Assembly (NCBI GenBank): GCA_015832175.1
Contig: WJXW01000005.1
Location: forward strand, 1,984,001 to 2,048,000
Origin: Paraphaeosphaeria minitans
Taxonomy: Eukaryota > Ascomycota > Dothideomycetes > Pleosporales > Didymosphaeriaceae
Length of the DNA stretch: 64,000 nucleotides
Direction: 5' to 3'
Shown: positions 1-12,100 of the stretch, one piece after another
How positions within the stretch are numbered: the stretch's first letter is position 1
Layout: each line of letters begins with the position of its first letter
Made by a program: the position numbers and the translations under genes
Notes under the pieces: generated by a model
The model's database searches: none
The model's input: only the letters and a program-made list of their open reading frames with translations
Told to the model about the DNA's origin: nothing

Positions 1-532
1 TTGCATATCTCGGCCAGGTTCTGTATGCTCTTGGCGCTCTCAACCAACGCTATTATTGATATGGGCGGTCTCACGCCCTCCCTTTGCACGCCATCAGCAG
101 GGTGTCGCTCCGGCAGCACGTGCCGTATTACGTCGGTAACGAAGTGCAGATCTGCAGCGCTCTCGCACTTGGGCAGCATAATGGCATCGAGATGCTCGCC
201 CTTGAGTACGGAGCTGAGGTCGTCGAGGGCGAGACCCGTGTCTACGCTGTTTATGCGCACGCACATCTCCTTGACGGTGCTGGGGCGCGGCTTGGAGAGG
301 ATGGAGACGAGGTTGTGGCGCGCTTCTTGTTTCATGTGGGGTGCGACGGAGTCTTCGAGATCGTAGGCGATGGTGTCAACGTGCATGGAGGCGGTTTTCC
401 CCAGCATTTTCTTGGAGGAGCCGGGGACTGGGCATGGCTGTGAGTTGGGAGCTCGGGATGGCATGCAGAGCGCTGGTAGAAGTGCCTACCGTACATGAGC
501 GCCCGGCGGATTATGTTCCTAGACGTCGCCAT
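1..532 (-). CDS. CitE/HpcH-HpaI family lyase (citrate lyase beta-like), N-terminal part
   Basis: Partial gene running off the window start. Exon 1 is 532-490 and exon 2 is 427-1, with a 62-nt intron (489-428). Splicing joins MATSRNIIRRALMY to VPGSSKKML in frame. The start was chosen because it gives a short basic, hydroxylated N-terminus before the conserved YVPGSS block, which looks like a mitochondrial presequence. Visible family features are the N-terminal VPGSSKKM, the acidic metal-binding YDLEDSVAP block, the VRINSVDT strand with its arginine, IMLPK and a later ALVESAKSI segment; all are typical of the HpcH/HpaI aldolase TIM barrel (CitE, malyl-CoA lyase, CLYBL). These enzymes cleave or form C-C bonds in acyl-CoA or 2-keto acid substrates using Mg2+. 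The exact substrate cannot be told. The C-terminal half lies outside the window. It is divergent from TVP23, with 263 bp between the starts. Confidence 0.85.
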
Positions 533-795
533 TGTGGCTTTTTAAAATAATACTGAAGCTTCACACAAACTCTCAGCGAGCAGAGAATCGCGGAACAGCG
601 CAATTGTGGATGTTACGCAGCTCCATGGCTTCAAGCTCGGGGACAGCTGCTAAGCCGAATGACGCGGGGAAGCTTCGACGCGCACTGACCCAGTCGTCGG
701 ACCCGGTGCTCCGCCAGCGCTGGAGCTGCCACGTGAAGCTTACCACGGCAACAATTCACAGCTACTTGTAGTGCAGCAACCCCCGCGAGGAAAGC

Positions 796-1557
796 ATGGA
801 GACCGCGCAGCAGACGCCGGCGCCGGGCTCGTTGAGCTGGAGACTCAGCAGCCACCCCATCACCCTGCTGACCTACCTGTTCTTCCGCATCTGTACGTCC
901 ATACCACACAAACACTCTTGCTCTTGCTTGCAGCTTCACACCCTCTTGTCCCGTTGCAACACGACAGGAAACACTACATCTGACATGTGTCCCAGCCTCG
1001 CTCCTAACCTACCTTTTCGGCCTACGCCTCTTCACCTCCAACTTCGTCCTCATCTTCATCATCACCATCCTGCTTCTCGCAACCGACTTCTACTACCTCA
1101 AGAACATCGCGGGGCGCCGGCTCGTCGGGCTGCGCTGGTGGAACGAAGTCGATACCGCCTCGGGGGACTCGCGGTGGGTGTTTGAGAGCGCGGATCCCGA
1201 GTCCCGCGAGCAGAACGCCACGGACAAGCGGTTCTTCTGGATCGCGCTATACGCGCAGCCCGTGCTGTGGGTGCTGCTGGCGGTCGTGGCGCTGGTTAGC
1301 TTTGAGTTTATCTGGCTGACGCTTGTTGGTGAGTTGTGACCCTACACCGGGAGGGGGGAGAGAGGAAGAGGAAGGCGCTGACCAGTGATGCAGCTATTGC
1401 GCTTGTGCTCACGCTCACGAATGCGCTGGCGTACTCGCGCTGCGATAAGTTTAGCCACGCTACGGGCTTCGCGTCGAATGCTATGTACGGGTCTGGGCTG
1501 GCGAGGAACCTGGCGAGTGGGATGGTGAGCAACTGGTTTAGCCGTGGTGGGCGGTGA
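796..1557 (+). CDS. TVP23: TVP23 Golgi membrane protein
   Basis: Three exons: 796-892, 996-1328 and 1394-1557, giving 197 residues, the usual TVP23 length. Introns of 103 and 65 nt have GTACGT and GTGAGT donors and CTGAC branch sites just before CAG acceptors. The protein begins with a [12 protein letters not shown] block, then hydrophobic segments ([32 protein letters not shown]), the strongly conserved [14 protein letters not shown] and WVFES blocks, and two more membrane segments ending in [15 protein letters not shown]. This matches the TVP23 family of late-Golgi vesicle membrane proteins, which in yeast cooperate with Yip-family proteins in retrograde traffic. The reading frame is intact across both splice joins, so the gene looks functional. 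The short C-terminal tail after the last membrane segment is typical of the family. Confidence 0.95.
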
Positions 1558-2052
1558 GGTACTGCAGCAGTGCAACGGCACGGATGGATACATGGAGAGA
1601 AGAGTGTGTACGAGTATGGCTAAGGTACTGGTTAATGGTTGAGCGAATTCTGGCGCGGTAAGACAAATTAGTGGATACCCCCAAAGTATTCGTTGTGCAT
1701 CGGTTCTTCGATCACTGTTCACAAGCTCCCTCCCCACATAACAAGCGCACAGGTCTACTATTGAAAATGTCAAGCGCTGCCTAAGGTCTGCTTCGACTCG
1801 TGCAGTCAACGGCCGTGAGCCAAGCTCCCGGACCCATACCCTCCGGTATCCGAATTCCCCCACGCTCAAGCACGATGAACTCGGACAGACAGACAACCCA
1901 CGGTAATGCACCCTACAGCAACTTCCAAGCTGGCTACGCTATTCTGCATCTTGGTGTATGTTTCCAAAATCGCATCGTCGCGTATACCACCCCATCTCAT
2001 CTCCATCCTTTACACTCTCCCCTCCCCTCCCCTCCCCTCCCAGCACACCACC
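1558..2052. other. Intergenic, convergent 3' ends of TVP23 and the hydroxyacid dehydrogenase
   Basis: I see no gene here. The stretch holds the 3' flanks of two convergent genes. Its only notable sequence is the TCCCC repeat at 2018-2041, listed separately. Confidence 0.6.
2018..2041 (-). repeat. (TCCCC)n short tandem repeat; G-rich on the transcript strand
   Basis: Four TCCCC units followed by TCCC on the + strand. The dehydrogenase is on the minus strand, so its transcript would carry four or five G4 runs separated by single A residues, starting 12 nt after the stop codon (2053). That pattern fits the G-quadruplex consensus. A function is inference. Confidence 0.8.
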
Positions 2053-4089
2053 CTAATACCCCCTCTCCCGATCAACCTGATTAACCAACCCCCTCCCATC
2101 TCTCACCCGCCTCAGATTCTCCCGCACAACCTGAAAGCACCGCTCCCCAGTCGTCTGCGTGACCCCGCTGACATGCGGCGTGATCAGCACGTTTGGCGCG
2201 TCCCACAGCGGGTCGTCGGCCGGCAGCGGCTCCGGGTCCGTGACGTCGAGGGCGGCGCCCGAGATTTGGTTAGCCTTGAGCGCGGCGATGAGGGCGGGCT
2301 GGTCGATGACGGCACCGCGCGCGATGTTGGCGATGTAGGTGCCTGAGGGGTTGGTGGCGTGCAGGAGGGCGAATTCCGGGGAGGAGAGGAAGTGCGTTGT
2401 TTGTTTGCTGCGGGGTAGGCGTTAGATGGGAGGTGGAATTGCGTTTGGGGGGACGTTGGGAAGGGAAGGGAAGGGGTAGGGAAGGGGTAAGGGGTGCAGG
2501 GGTGGGATGGGAGGATGTGGAGGGTGAACAGCTTGTCCAGCGTCACCCTTGTTTTATCTCCTTCAGTTCCTTCCCTGTCCAGCGAGACATGGCCCCCAGT
2601 CCCCTGCACCGTCTAACACAAAAGGAGGACGAGGGCGAGGAACTCACGTCAACGGCACCGCCAGCACTAGCAGATCAATCTTCAGCTTCAAAAACGCATG
2701 CAAGCTCTCCTTGTCCAGCCCGCTGTACCACGCGCTGGGGAACTCGCCCTCGGCGTCCCCGGTCCCAGGCACAATGAACCCGTCGTCGCGCTTCGACTCG
2801 GGCGTCTTGCGCGGGGATGCCGTGTACGCCAGGACGTTCATGCCCAAGGCCTTTGCCACGCGGGCGACTGTGCCAAAGTTGGTCAGCGAGAAGACATTCC
2901 AGGATTCATCTGGATGGGAGAAGTGAGAAAGGAAAGGTCGAGGGGAAGGGTGGTCCGAATGATCTTTGGCTCTGCGTTGCGGGGGCCATGTTCACCGCGG
3001 TGCACCCCGGGATATGGGATATGGGAATGATAGGATAACGGTGCAGAGGATTCGGCAGATGGAAGCCACCCGGAAGGCGCGAGGGCTGATTGTGTATGAG
3101 ATCGATTATGTGGTGCACCATGCTCGTGCGCCGGAGGATGCGCGTGCTGTACGAGCCTGGACATGGCATACGTGCAAAGGCCGACGGGAAACCCGGAGGG
3201 AAAGCTTCTCGCGGCGTGGAGTCCGCAGCGCCAGCGCGAGACTGCCTTGCGCTGCGGTGATGGAGGCCTTGTAGTCGCTGAGGGTGTTTGTCTGACCGCA
3301 GATCCAGGTCCGGGTTCTTGCTCACGGCATATGCAGCGCCCATCCCCAGATGTAGATGAAAGCAAGACAAGCGTGAGACACGCATCATTGAAAGATGGAC
3401 TCACCTTGCCTCCCGATACTGCCATATCCCAGGATACCCACGGTCCTGCCGACGTTGTCTCTTGAACTTAGTTCTTTGTGCTTCCACTCTTTCTTCTCTT
3501 GCTTCTTGTACAGGTCGATGTAGTTGTGGTTGTGTATGAGATCCATCATGACAACCCATTCTGCGATCTGCGGGCCGTGGACTCCGTTTGCGCTGCACAG
3601 CGGAATCTTGGTATCGGTGTAGATAGGATGCTTGGCTACATGGTTAGTACCGGCTGATATGAACTGGATGAACTTGATTTTGGGGACATCGGATTCCTTT
3701 GCTGGGAGCCAAGAGAGGGTGACGAGGACATTCACCCGCTTGAGAAGGTCTAGAAGATGGGTTAGATACAGAGTGAGACTGTAGATGGAGCTATGCTACG
3801 ACTCAAAGCCACGATGCTGGCGGACCAAGCACTCGTGGTGTTGGTGGCACTGTACGAGCAGACGGTGGGGCGCGCAGAAGTGGGATGGTATACCTGCAGG
3901 CACATCCACGTGACCATCCGGAGGGCTGTTCTTCTTGATCTCAAGCTTTTGGAACAAGTAGTGGTATTCGAGGTCCGGAAACTCTTCTTTTATCTCCGCG
4001 ATGGTGTCTTTGGCAGCATTTTCGGGCAATGGCAGTACGGCGAGGAGCACCAAGCCAGAGCCCCGCTTTGTGATTTCACCACCACCCAT
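2053..4089 (-). CDS. D-isomer-specific 2-hydroxyacid dehydrogenase
   Basis: Four exons: 4089-3894, 3749-3405, 2867-2648 and 2407-2053, with introns of 144, 537 and 240 nt. The product is 371 residues, close to family norms. The Rossmann motif GYGSIG sits at about residues 173-178, split right after by the long intron; the frame resumes with VARVAKALGMNVLAYT, exactly where the family continues. The catalytic triad is recognisable: R284 in ANIARG, E313 in VTDPEPLP and H332 in ITPHVSG. The enzyme should reduce a 2-keto acid to a D-2-hydroxy acid with NAD(P)H, like glyoxylate/hydroxypyruvate reductases; the substrate is not determinable. No targeting peptide is obvious, so it is probably cytosolic. 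The 537-nt intron is unusually long for this gene set but ends with CTGAC and CAG, and all joins keep frame. The 240-nt intron is G-rich on the + strand. Confidence 0.93.
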
Positions 4090-7000
4090 GGTGTACGTGC
4101 TTGGGAGTTGACTAGAGGCAACGAAAGAAAGATGTATTATAAAAGTAACACGAGTTTAGTTTGCTGGTGAGAAGGACATGCACAGCAACCCGGCGGGTGG
4201 TTAGTAGCTGAGCACTGCCAAGCGGCTGGTTTGTTGCCCTCATTCGTCCGCGGCGACTCTATCCTAGCTTGTCGTGATATCACTCTGCGATATCGTCATA
4301 CTCTACTGTGTACGGCTGGCTTCTTCGAATCTCTGAAGCCTCACAGCCAACGCACTCCCACTCAAAGCATAATCAGAGTGCGATATGTACCACGGATGCA
4401 GTTCGCCCGGGGAGCACGGTTTGTGCATATTGCTAGGTGCCGAGACATGATCGGCTGACGAAGCGATATCGACGGCCCGCGTGAGACCGCCTCCGCAAAG
4501 ACACATGGATCCTGCAGTTTCAAGACGGCGACGCGGCCTTGAAGACTCAAGAGCAGAAACGACAAGTTCCGTCGCATCTTGCAGCTCTTCAAACGCGCTA
4601 GACGAGAAGCGCTCCTGCTCGGTACCAACAAAGTGGAGGGAGTCGGCGGTTTCAAGATCATCCTCAAGTGCCCTGGAAGAAGCCAAGCATCGCGACTCCC
4701 CACGCCGAGCGACTCAAGCAGTGGACCTCGCCGTCGCTGCCTCATCATTGTCCTCGAAAGACGCCAAATCATGTCGGACCGGCGAGGGTCCGATGCTGAC
4801 CTTGTTACCCACTAGGTACGGTACTATCATCCACCGTGGGCGCGTAGCTGCTCCATCGCATAAACTGTGTTTTCTGGAATGCTCAGATGGGCTAGGTAGG
4901 CCCGCCGTCGGTGAACGACAGTTTATTACTGTTCGAGACCTTGGGCAGTCGTCAATGCCGCGTATGCTGATACCTAGCGAACGATCGATTGATGGCACTG
5001 CGGCATGCGCCGAAGGTTTGGCCAGAGCTTCGCTTCTCGTCCCTTGCTGAGAGCTAGAGCTTGGAATTGATATCTCGCTTGGGTATTATAAAGACTGCCT
5101 GAGGCTCACCCAAACGTAATCCCATCTCATCAAGCGCGACTTCAACTACCGGTCTGCATGGAGAGCGGACCGTGCTGGGGATGAGGCTTGAGCAGTATCC
5201 CCGGCCAAGCGTCAGTGCCCGGTGCCCACTGATGACCAGAAAATCCCACCGCATCCGACACGGCCCGACACGAGAAGCAATCTCAGCCTTACAAGACAGC
5301 GGAGGTCCAACCTGACCGCTATCCTGCGAACCCTGACAATAAACACACCAAAAATTGCATTCTCATGTTGCATCCGCGCGCCACGCCCGCGCCTGCGTCT
5401 GCGTCTGCGTCGAAACCATGCTGGACCCCCAGTCTTGTCCCGAACCAGCCGACCCATGGGCAATAACGTCGGCGTTATTTGCCGTTAACGTGTGTGACTC
5501 CGCGTCGCATCGCGCAGCGTCGTGTTCTGGCGCCCTTCTCGAAACGTTGCGACTCGCCACGACGCGGTGCGCTCCTGAATCAGAAGAGCTGCCCCTTTCG
5601 GCGCTCCACGCACTGCAATCGGCGAGGTCAAGAAAAAGGGCGCCGCAGTCGGAGGTTTTGGTCATACTCTGACGATTCTCGGGGCAGATTGCGTGCTGGG
5701 GAGGCACCGGAGGATGGGAGCATGAAGAGGCAGGCGACACGCAAGCCAGCCTCGCGCTGCGATCCACAATTCGTATTGCACTCAGCCGGCTTTCGTGGTC
5801 GTGCAGCTGTGGCGTTATCTATCATCATGTGAATACGACCCACCGACAGGCTCTGCACCCTCCCAATGTCCAAACCATCAGCACGGTAGGTACATGGCGC
5901 TTGTCAGCCTGCTCCATTCTCCAATCCTCCCCCAATCTCGACCCCAACCTCGGAAAGGAAGAAGCCACGCTCGAACCAACCGCCTTCCGTTCCTGATCGT
6001 CAGCACCAAGCCGGATTCGTCCGCTCGCGAACCAGGCTCGGAATCCCGCCAAGCGGAAAGTTGATATGGGGAAGCGTTCGCGGATGTGCGTGCGCTTCCC
6101 CCCTTTCGCTTCGTGTGCCACCCCTGCTCTGGAGGATCGCAGTCGGCAGGGTAAGGGAACCGGGCGTGACTGCGGTACAGACGGTGCGCACAATTTACCC
6201 GTAATATCTTATTTGGACAACGTATAGCTCCACTTGGTGGAGCGACATGGCTGAAATCGTCAAGACGCAGGTCGATTGTAGCTCCTGGTGAGGTCGGTCG
6301 ACAGGATGTATGTGTGCGTGTGCGGGGAGTCGTCTCGAGCAGACATTAGCATGTAAAGATAGGGAGCGAATGAGTTTCGGTTTGAACTGGTTTTGATATG
6401 TTTGATTTTGATTTTGATTTGTTGTCTTAGTGACGTGTGTAAGCGAATGATGTGCAAACCGTGTCTAATGCAGTGTAGTGATGCTTAGCCCTCTATCGCA
6501 TGGAAGCAGGCGGCTAATGGTACACAATGAGCGCCAACTGACGGCCTATACACAACGTAACCATTGCGGTATAGGAATATACAGAATGGCAAGTAAGAAA
6601 GCCGTAGACGGTAAGGAAAAGGCTGTGGAGCCCTGGTAGATCCGACAATGAGACGTTGTGGACAAGATACGAGAGACCGGGCTAAGATGCGAACAGAAGC
6701 ATCCGCTAGGTAAACTTGCCTGCGCCCGACAAATGGGGTTGCTGCTACAGATAGAAGGGGTTGGCACACGGCGGCCATAGATCATCCACTATAGCAATGA
6801 ATGTACCCCAGTAAAGGGTTGCTTCCAGTTGATGTAGAGAGCAGGTTGCCCCTTGCGCGTCTCTTTCTGCAGTGGAATCATGACAAGCATGAGCCCGAAG
6901 CGTCGAGTCGCTAGGCAAACGAGGCGGTCCTCGTCTGGTCGTTGATGAGAGCGGTGCGACGAAGGTCGTGTTTGCGGGCTAATCCTAGGTGGGCTTCTGG

Positions 7001-7176
7001 AGCTCAAGTCTCAAGCCCTCGTCTGAAGAATCGCAACTATCACAGGATGTTGATTGTGAGGCCTCGGCCTAGCTAAAGAGTGTTGATGGAGAAACGAGCA
7101 GATGCGTGGGTGCACCCGTCGTTTGAATTTAGGGAAATTCAAAGTCCACCTCTTTCAAATGGTCTGCTTTCAACGC
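4090..7176. other. 3.1-kb gap with no supportable protein gene
   Basis: Open frames of 60-190 residues occur on both strands, but none shows a recognisable domain or a splice-consistent conserved block. A Ser/Glu-rich minus-strand frame near 4,303-4,998 (segments such as ALEDDLETAD and SSSAFEELQDATELV, interrupted by a stop near 4,714) could be a decayed coding sequence; support is weak. Short repeats are a TGCGTC run near 5,393-5,412 and a TTTTGA run at 6,401-6,420. There is a small perfect hairpin GGCTTC/GAAGCC at about 4,318-4,341. Confidence 0.5.
6401..6420. repeat. TTTTGA microsatellite
   Basis: About three tandem copies of TTTGAT/TTTTGA in an otherwise mixed-composition gap. Confidence 0.8.
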
Positions 7177-8835
7177 TCAAATCTTATAGTCTGCCCTGAA
7201 CTTTTCCTCATGCACCGGGGGATGAAACCCTAGACCGCCTCTTGCGTGGCTCGCGCGTGGGTCCCATTCGGCGCGTGTAACGGCGTGCGAAGGAGCTCGC
7301 GGACCAGAGAAGCTCATGTTTGGCGTTGCGTGCTCGCGGGTGACTTCACTGCTAAAGTATTCTGGTGTGCCGGTAACAGAGCGTCGGTAAGATTCGATGT
7401 CACCCTTCTCTTTCGTCGGACTTATTGGGCTCATGTCTGCACTGTGGGTGCCTGGGTACGCAGCAATACTGGGTTGAACCTGGGCAAGCTCGAACTGATG
7501 TTCGCCTACTGCGTACTTGTGGGCGTCAAGAGACACGAACTCCCGTTTGCTGCCAAACTTGTATCGGACCAGATCAAACCATCCGGTAAACATGGACCCA
7601 CGAACCAAGAGGATGAAGACTTGAAGGCCAGCCAAAGACAACATAATCAAAACCGCAATCACTGTCGACTTGTTGACAAACATCGCCTCCGCGAGAGACG
7701 AGCAATCCTCGTGGTCTACGGGGTTCGATATCAGGCAAACCAGGAAAGGCATCGCAAGCTGGAGGTCCTCTGTAGCGTGAGCGGTTGTCGAGTTGAGCCA
7801 GATAAAAACAATCGAGAAGAATACGACATCCACCAGAATGAAGACCACAATGGTGATTCCGCGCCATTGAAGATAGACGACCTTGCGTACACGGCGGTAG
7901 ATCGCACGCGGTGATCGGGTTTTGACGCTGTTGGTGTACGAGGGCAACCCCACGCTGCTTTGTGTTTCGGTATTGTCTTCGTTCCACATGCTTTGTAGGT
8001 ATACTTTGATGCAATAAGCGAAAGTCGCAAGCTGGACCAATGTCGCGGCGCCGGCAATGGCAAGGAGAGGGCCCCAGAAATCGGCGAGCGAATGCGGGGC
8101 ATTGACGTGGCACACATCGCCAAAACGGAACGATACACCTGTTATAGTGATGGTAGCAGTGAAGAAGCCTGCCGCGACAGTCCAACCAAGACCCTGCGCC
8201 CAGTAGAAGAATCTCTTTCCCGGCATGGCGTCCCAACAGATCTGAAGGTGCATTGACAAGGCGCGGATGAAAATCCAGACGGCGATGGACATGCCACCAG
8301 CTACGATGAAGGCGCCAGAGAACGCGCACGTAAGGCTGGAATACATGTCGTTTGGCGTGATTTCGTCGTAGCATTGTTCTGGTCTTGCACCCAAAGGGAT
8401 GACGAATCCAAGCTAGCTGAATGTTAGCACATAATTCTCGTCTCGAAAGGTTTCTACTGACGGCCAAGAACATCGCAGCGACAATCAAACAGTAACTTAA
8501 ATAATGCCGGCGGGTCTGCTCAGCAGGTAGACATATAAAAGACGCTAACAAAAAGACCATGCACACAAGGCCAGCTAGGTTGAGTGCTTCGGCAGCACGA
8601 TACCATTTATCGAAGTCGTCAGGGTACAGATAGTCGGTAGCAGGGCAAGGAAGACAGCAATCCCCCAAGTTGGGAATGGGGGCACAGAACCGTCCCTGGA
8701 CAGCTAGGCAAGTCAGGACATGGTACGAGTTCATGTAGCAGCATACGTACATCCACCAAAGCCAAACTGCGCAGCATCGAAGAAAGGAGCAGGACACTTC
8801 CCCCGAAGTGGGGAAGAAAGTGTTGTGTTCGCCAT
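7177..8835 (-). CDS. Fungal seven-transmembrane receptor (secretin/Frizzled-like GPCR group)
   Basis: Three exons: 8835-8751, 8703-8462 and 8412-7177, with introns of 47 and 49 nt. The product is 520 residues. The N-terminus is a Cys-containing ectodomain (KCPAPFFDAA, then GRFCAPIP and CCLPCPATDYLYP) without a clear long signal peptide. Seven hydrophobic segments follow, beginning ALNLAGLVCMVFLLASF, CLIVAAMFLALGFVIP, FSGAFIVAGGMSIAVW, GWTVAAGFFTATITITG, LLAIAGAATLVQLATF, ITIVVFILVDVVFFSIVF and VIAVLIMLSLAGLQVF. A Ser/Pro-rich cytoplasmic tail of about 120 residues ends the protein. The overall plan matches the fungal GPCR class distantly related to animal secretin/Frizzled receptors (the MG00532-like group); that class assignment is from memory. 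It probably senses an external signal through heterotrimeric G proteins; the ligand is unknown. The start was chosen because it alone splices to the conserved Cys block in frame. Confidence 0.85.
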
Positions 8836-9172
8836 GTCTCGTACCTCACGTGGGAGCGTCGTGACGAAAAAGTGACATAGAACGCAAGGTTAGGCTCGGT
8901 CTCGGTATGGTCGATGCGTATATAAAAGGCAAGTGTCTTCACGGGCGGTAACTGATTGTCCTTGCTGAGGGATCCTTGCCAGGCACACTTATTATCAAAA
9001 GTATCGTACGGTTCCGGACGACTTGATTATGCTCAAGATGAAACCGTAGATGGAGCTGGACTGTCGGGACGATGGAGGTGCGACAGATAGGAAACGAAAC
9101 AATCGTCGATGGTTCTTGACTGACTGCGGCCTAGATACGGGGAGCTCGGAATGAATGTAAAGAGTGAATAAG

Positions 9173-9194
9173 ATATATATATATATATATATAT
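9173..9194. repeat. (AT)11 microsatellite
   Basis: An uninterrupted run of 11 AT dinucleotides, about 340 bp upstream of the receptor gene's start codon. Confidence 0.95.
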
Positions 9195-12100
9195 GGTCGG
9201 TATGGGGCGCTCACAAGTCCAAGGCGTGGGAAAGTAGGAGGACGGGGCATAGCACGATCAAATAGGTGACGCGCTACCTATGGCAAAGAACGTGGGCTCC
9301 AGGGACCCGGGAGAACAGCTAGTGTCAGGGCGAGCTCTGGTTGGAGCATCCACCTTCTTGGTGGTCTGTTTGAAGCGACGATCCAGGACCCCCAGAACGG
9401 CGCCCCTGCAGGTTCCAAAGACCCATGTCGCGTGCACGTGCCTATTTGAAGCCAAGACCAGGGCCTCCTGCACGAGCGGCTCACTAGGAATATGGTGGCG
9501 GCGCATCAGGGGTGACGAGGGCCAGGAGCAATAATGCGCAAGGCCAGAAATGCCGGCTTGCGCGACAGTGACAGGGTCACCATCTTGGCCATTCGTAATT
9601 CGCCGCCATCTAGATTGTGCGTTCCTGGGACGTCAGACTCTGTTGCTTTTCCAGTGGGCCACCCGCATCAAAGATGGTACCTAGCCAGACGATGCCCTAC
9701 TGATCGAGCACAGCAGTTCCAGGCGGAGACCAGAGAATTGGATGTACTGGCTCTCCGGGAGCAGCAACGCGCCACCATAGGACATGTCCACTGGATGATT
9801 TGGCCATTACGTAGCGCATGATTGCTGACCGCGCCGACTGGCGCTGATGCGAAGATCGCGAGCTGAAGAGCATCGACTCAGCAGAGTCGTATGGGTATTC
9901 GCCAGAAGCAATGGCGTGTTCACAGTCAGCCAAGCAGGGCCTCGAAGCAGCTTCCGCCGCTGAGTGGGCGGGGCGTTGAAGGTGACGGCAAGTACCCAAG
10001 CGGTACAGTGTACCAATGACGACCAGTACGTGACTGTGGGCTAGGCGATATACATCCACAGTGATCTTTGCGGCACTCCCGTCTGCGTTCTAGGGGGAGC
10101 TTGAGCGACAAGCAATTGCTGCTGTGCCTCATCTCAGCTGGCAGGGTTTTCTACCTGCGCGAATTGCCGTGGCCGCTGAGAACACCAGACCGGACGGGGC
10201 GTGTCCGATGCAGGAGTGTTGACTCGGTGGATGCGTTTCATTATCCATGGTGCCGTCTGGTGAGGAACTGTCATACGGTACCTAAACTCAGTACTGTCAC
10301 TGACAGCGTCGCTCTCCTCGACGGGGGCAGGCCCAGTCAAGCGATGGCAGGCGATCCTAGCGGTGAAAGGCCAGTCAACGCGTCCAACGTGCATTGAGTG
10401 GGAATGTCTGGAAGTGGAATGGTGAATCAATAAATAGAGGCGAATGGACGGGGAGATGGAGGATGGAGCGCGATGGCGGGACGAGGTCCAGCCTGGCTCC
10501 TTCCCCACATTGGCCGCACATTCCGGTCGGATCCTACTTTTGACTTTCACCACTGCCACCAACCCCTCCACCGACGCCATCTACGCTTCGCGACATATAA
10601 TCGACATGGGGCTTTGCTCGTGCGAATTTCCAGCTCCAGCGACCAAGTCGCGTCAACCCATCCTTCAGATTGTACCCATCTGACCTGCAAGGCTTCCCGC
10701 CTTTCAACCTCCCGACAGGTACCCGAGGATGGAGAAATTGGTGGGTACCTGCGTCTAGTGATACGCAAGCAACAATCCGCTCGTATTGAACTACCGTTAC
10801 TTAGGGTAACGCGTACAAAAAGGCTGCAGTAGTCGCTGCATCTAACGACGACGTTGAGACTAGACACGCATTGGCGGCCACATTCGTATTTGAATATCCC
10901 AAAGACAACAGCAAAATCGAAGGCGATGGTCATGACAGAAGGACGTTTACAACAATGTTAGCTTGCTTCGTTGGGGCCGGTGAGCAAAATGGCGAGCCAT
11001 GCGATCAACACCCAGGATCCACGTTCATCATGTTGCGGAGAATTCTCTTAGACTCACAAGCACGGCCGTCTTCTCGATCGTGCGTCGTGTGCACTAAACT
11101 TCAATGAGGCATCTCCAGGACACCGCGACCAAGTCGCTGGGCTGTACACAAGAGCCCATACTGGTCCCAAACATCTACACTCATCTCCATATTGTGCACG
11201 CTTTTTGTTTGGTCATTTCTCATTCTCGCGGCATAAGCTTCTCATGTCGAGGCCTTCTCTTCGCTGCTCTGCTTCCAGGTGTGGGTTGCTCAATTGCTTG
11301 GCCGAAGTCGAGACTCGAAAATCTGCCTGCTCCACCGCCACCGTTGAGTTTCTCTGCATTGCGAAGGCGTTCTTTGCGACCCCCAACTTCTGATTTGGTC
11401 TTACGGTCGGTAACGTAACCTGAAGAAGCACAGTCCGAGCCGCGGTTCCCAACCGCAACTCCGCACGAACATCTTCCGCTGCCGCGGTACCATGTCGTTC
11501 CACCCTCTACCCTCATACAGGATAGATGGCCACGGAAAACTCATACCATGGTGTAGCTCCCGGCGCTCTGAACTGGATGCCACGCGATGTTGCCCTGGTG
11601 CCTATGGTAAGGAAACACACGTGTTCGTGCCGTACGAAAACGATCATTGGGAAACAACTATCGCACGAAGACAACGAGGCTTACCTTAACGCGGAATGAC
11701 TAGATCTACTTAGTCAGGTTAGGATTTCTACTTGAGATATTTGTCGAAGCTTGCCGTCCCGTGGTTGCGTGAAAGTTTCCGTCAATCGCTGGTAGGGTCA
11801 GGACAGAGCTCAGCGAACGGCACCAGCGGTATCACGGCAGGGCCAATGCCACGGTAACTTTATGGTTTGCGGCGTCGAATGCTCCAAGCAACGCTATTTT
11901 GGCGGGAAGACGTTGCATTGATGCATTTCAGCAGGGCACAGTCACCCCAGGATGCTTTGATACCTACCTGTCCCCCAGCAAATCTACGTCTCGTATGCAG
12001 CACCACTAGCCCGTCCGCGAGGCAAGGAAAGAGTAGCCATCGCAAGAACTCTGCGGGTCCAGAATTTCCAGCTTGTTCGACGCACGCCACATTCACGATC

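Noticed and set aside
2883..3425. 180-residue minus-strand frame inside the dehydrogenase
   Set aside because: Lies within the 537-nt intron; the family protein continues without it and it has no recognisable domain.
4318..4341. Hairpin GGCTTC...GAAGCC with TTCGAATC loop, tRNA arm-like
   Set aside because: No matching acceptor, D and anticodon arms around it, so not a tRNA gene.
4481..5050. 189-residue + strand open frame
   Set aside because: Ser/Arg-rich with no conserved block; the opposite strand is equally open, so neither can be preferred.
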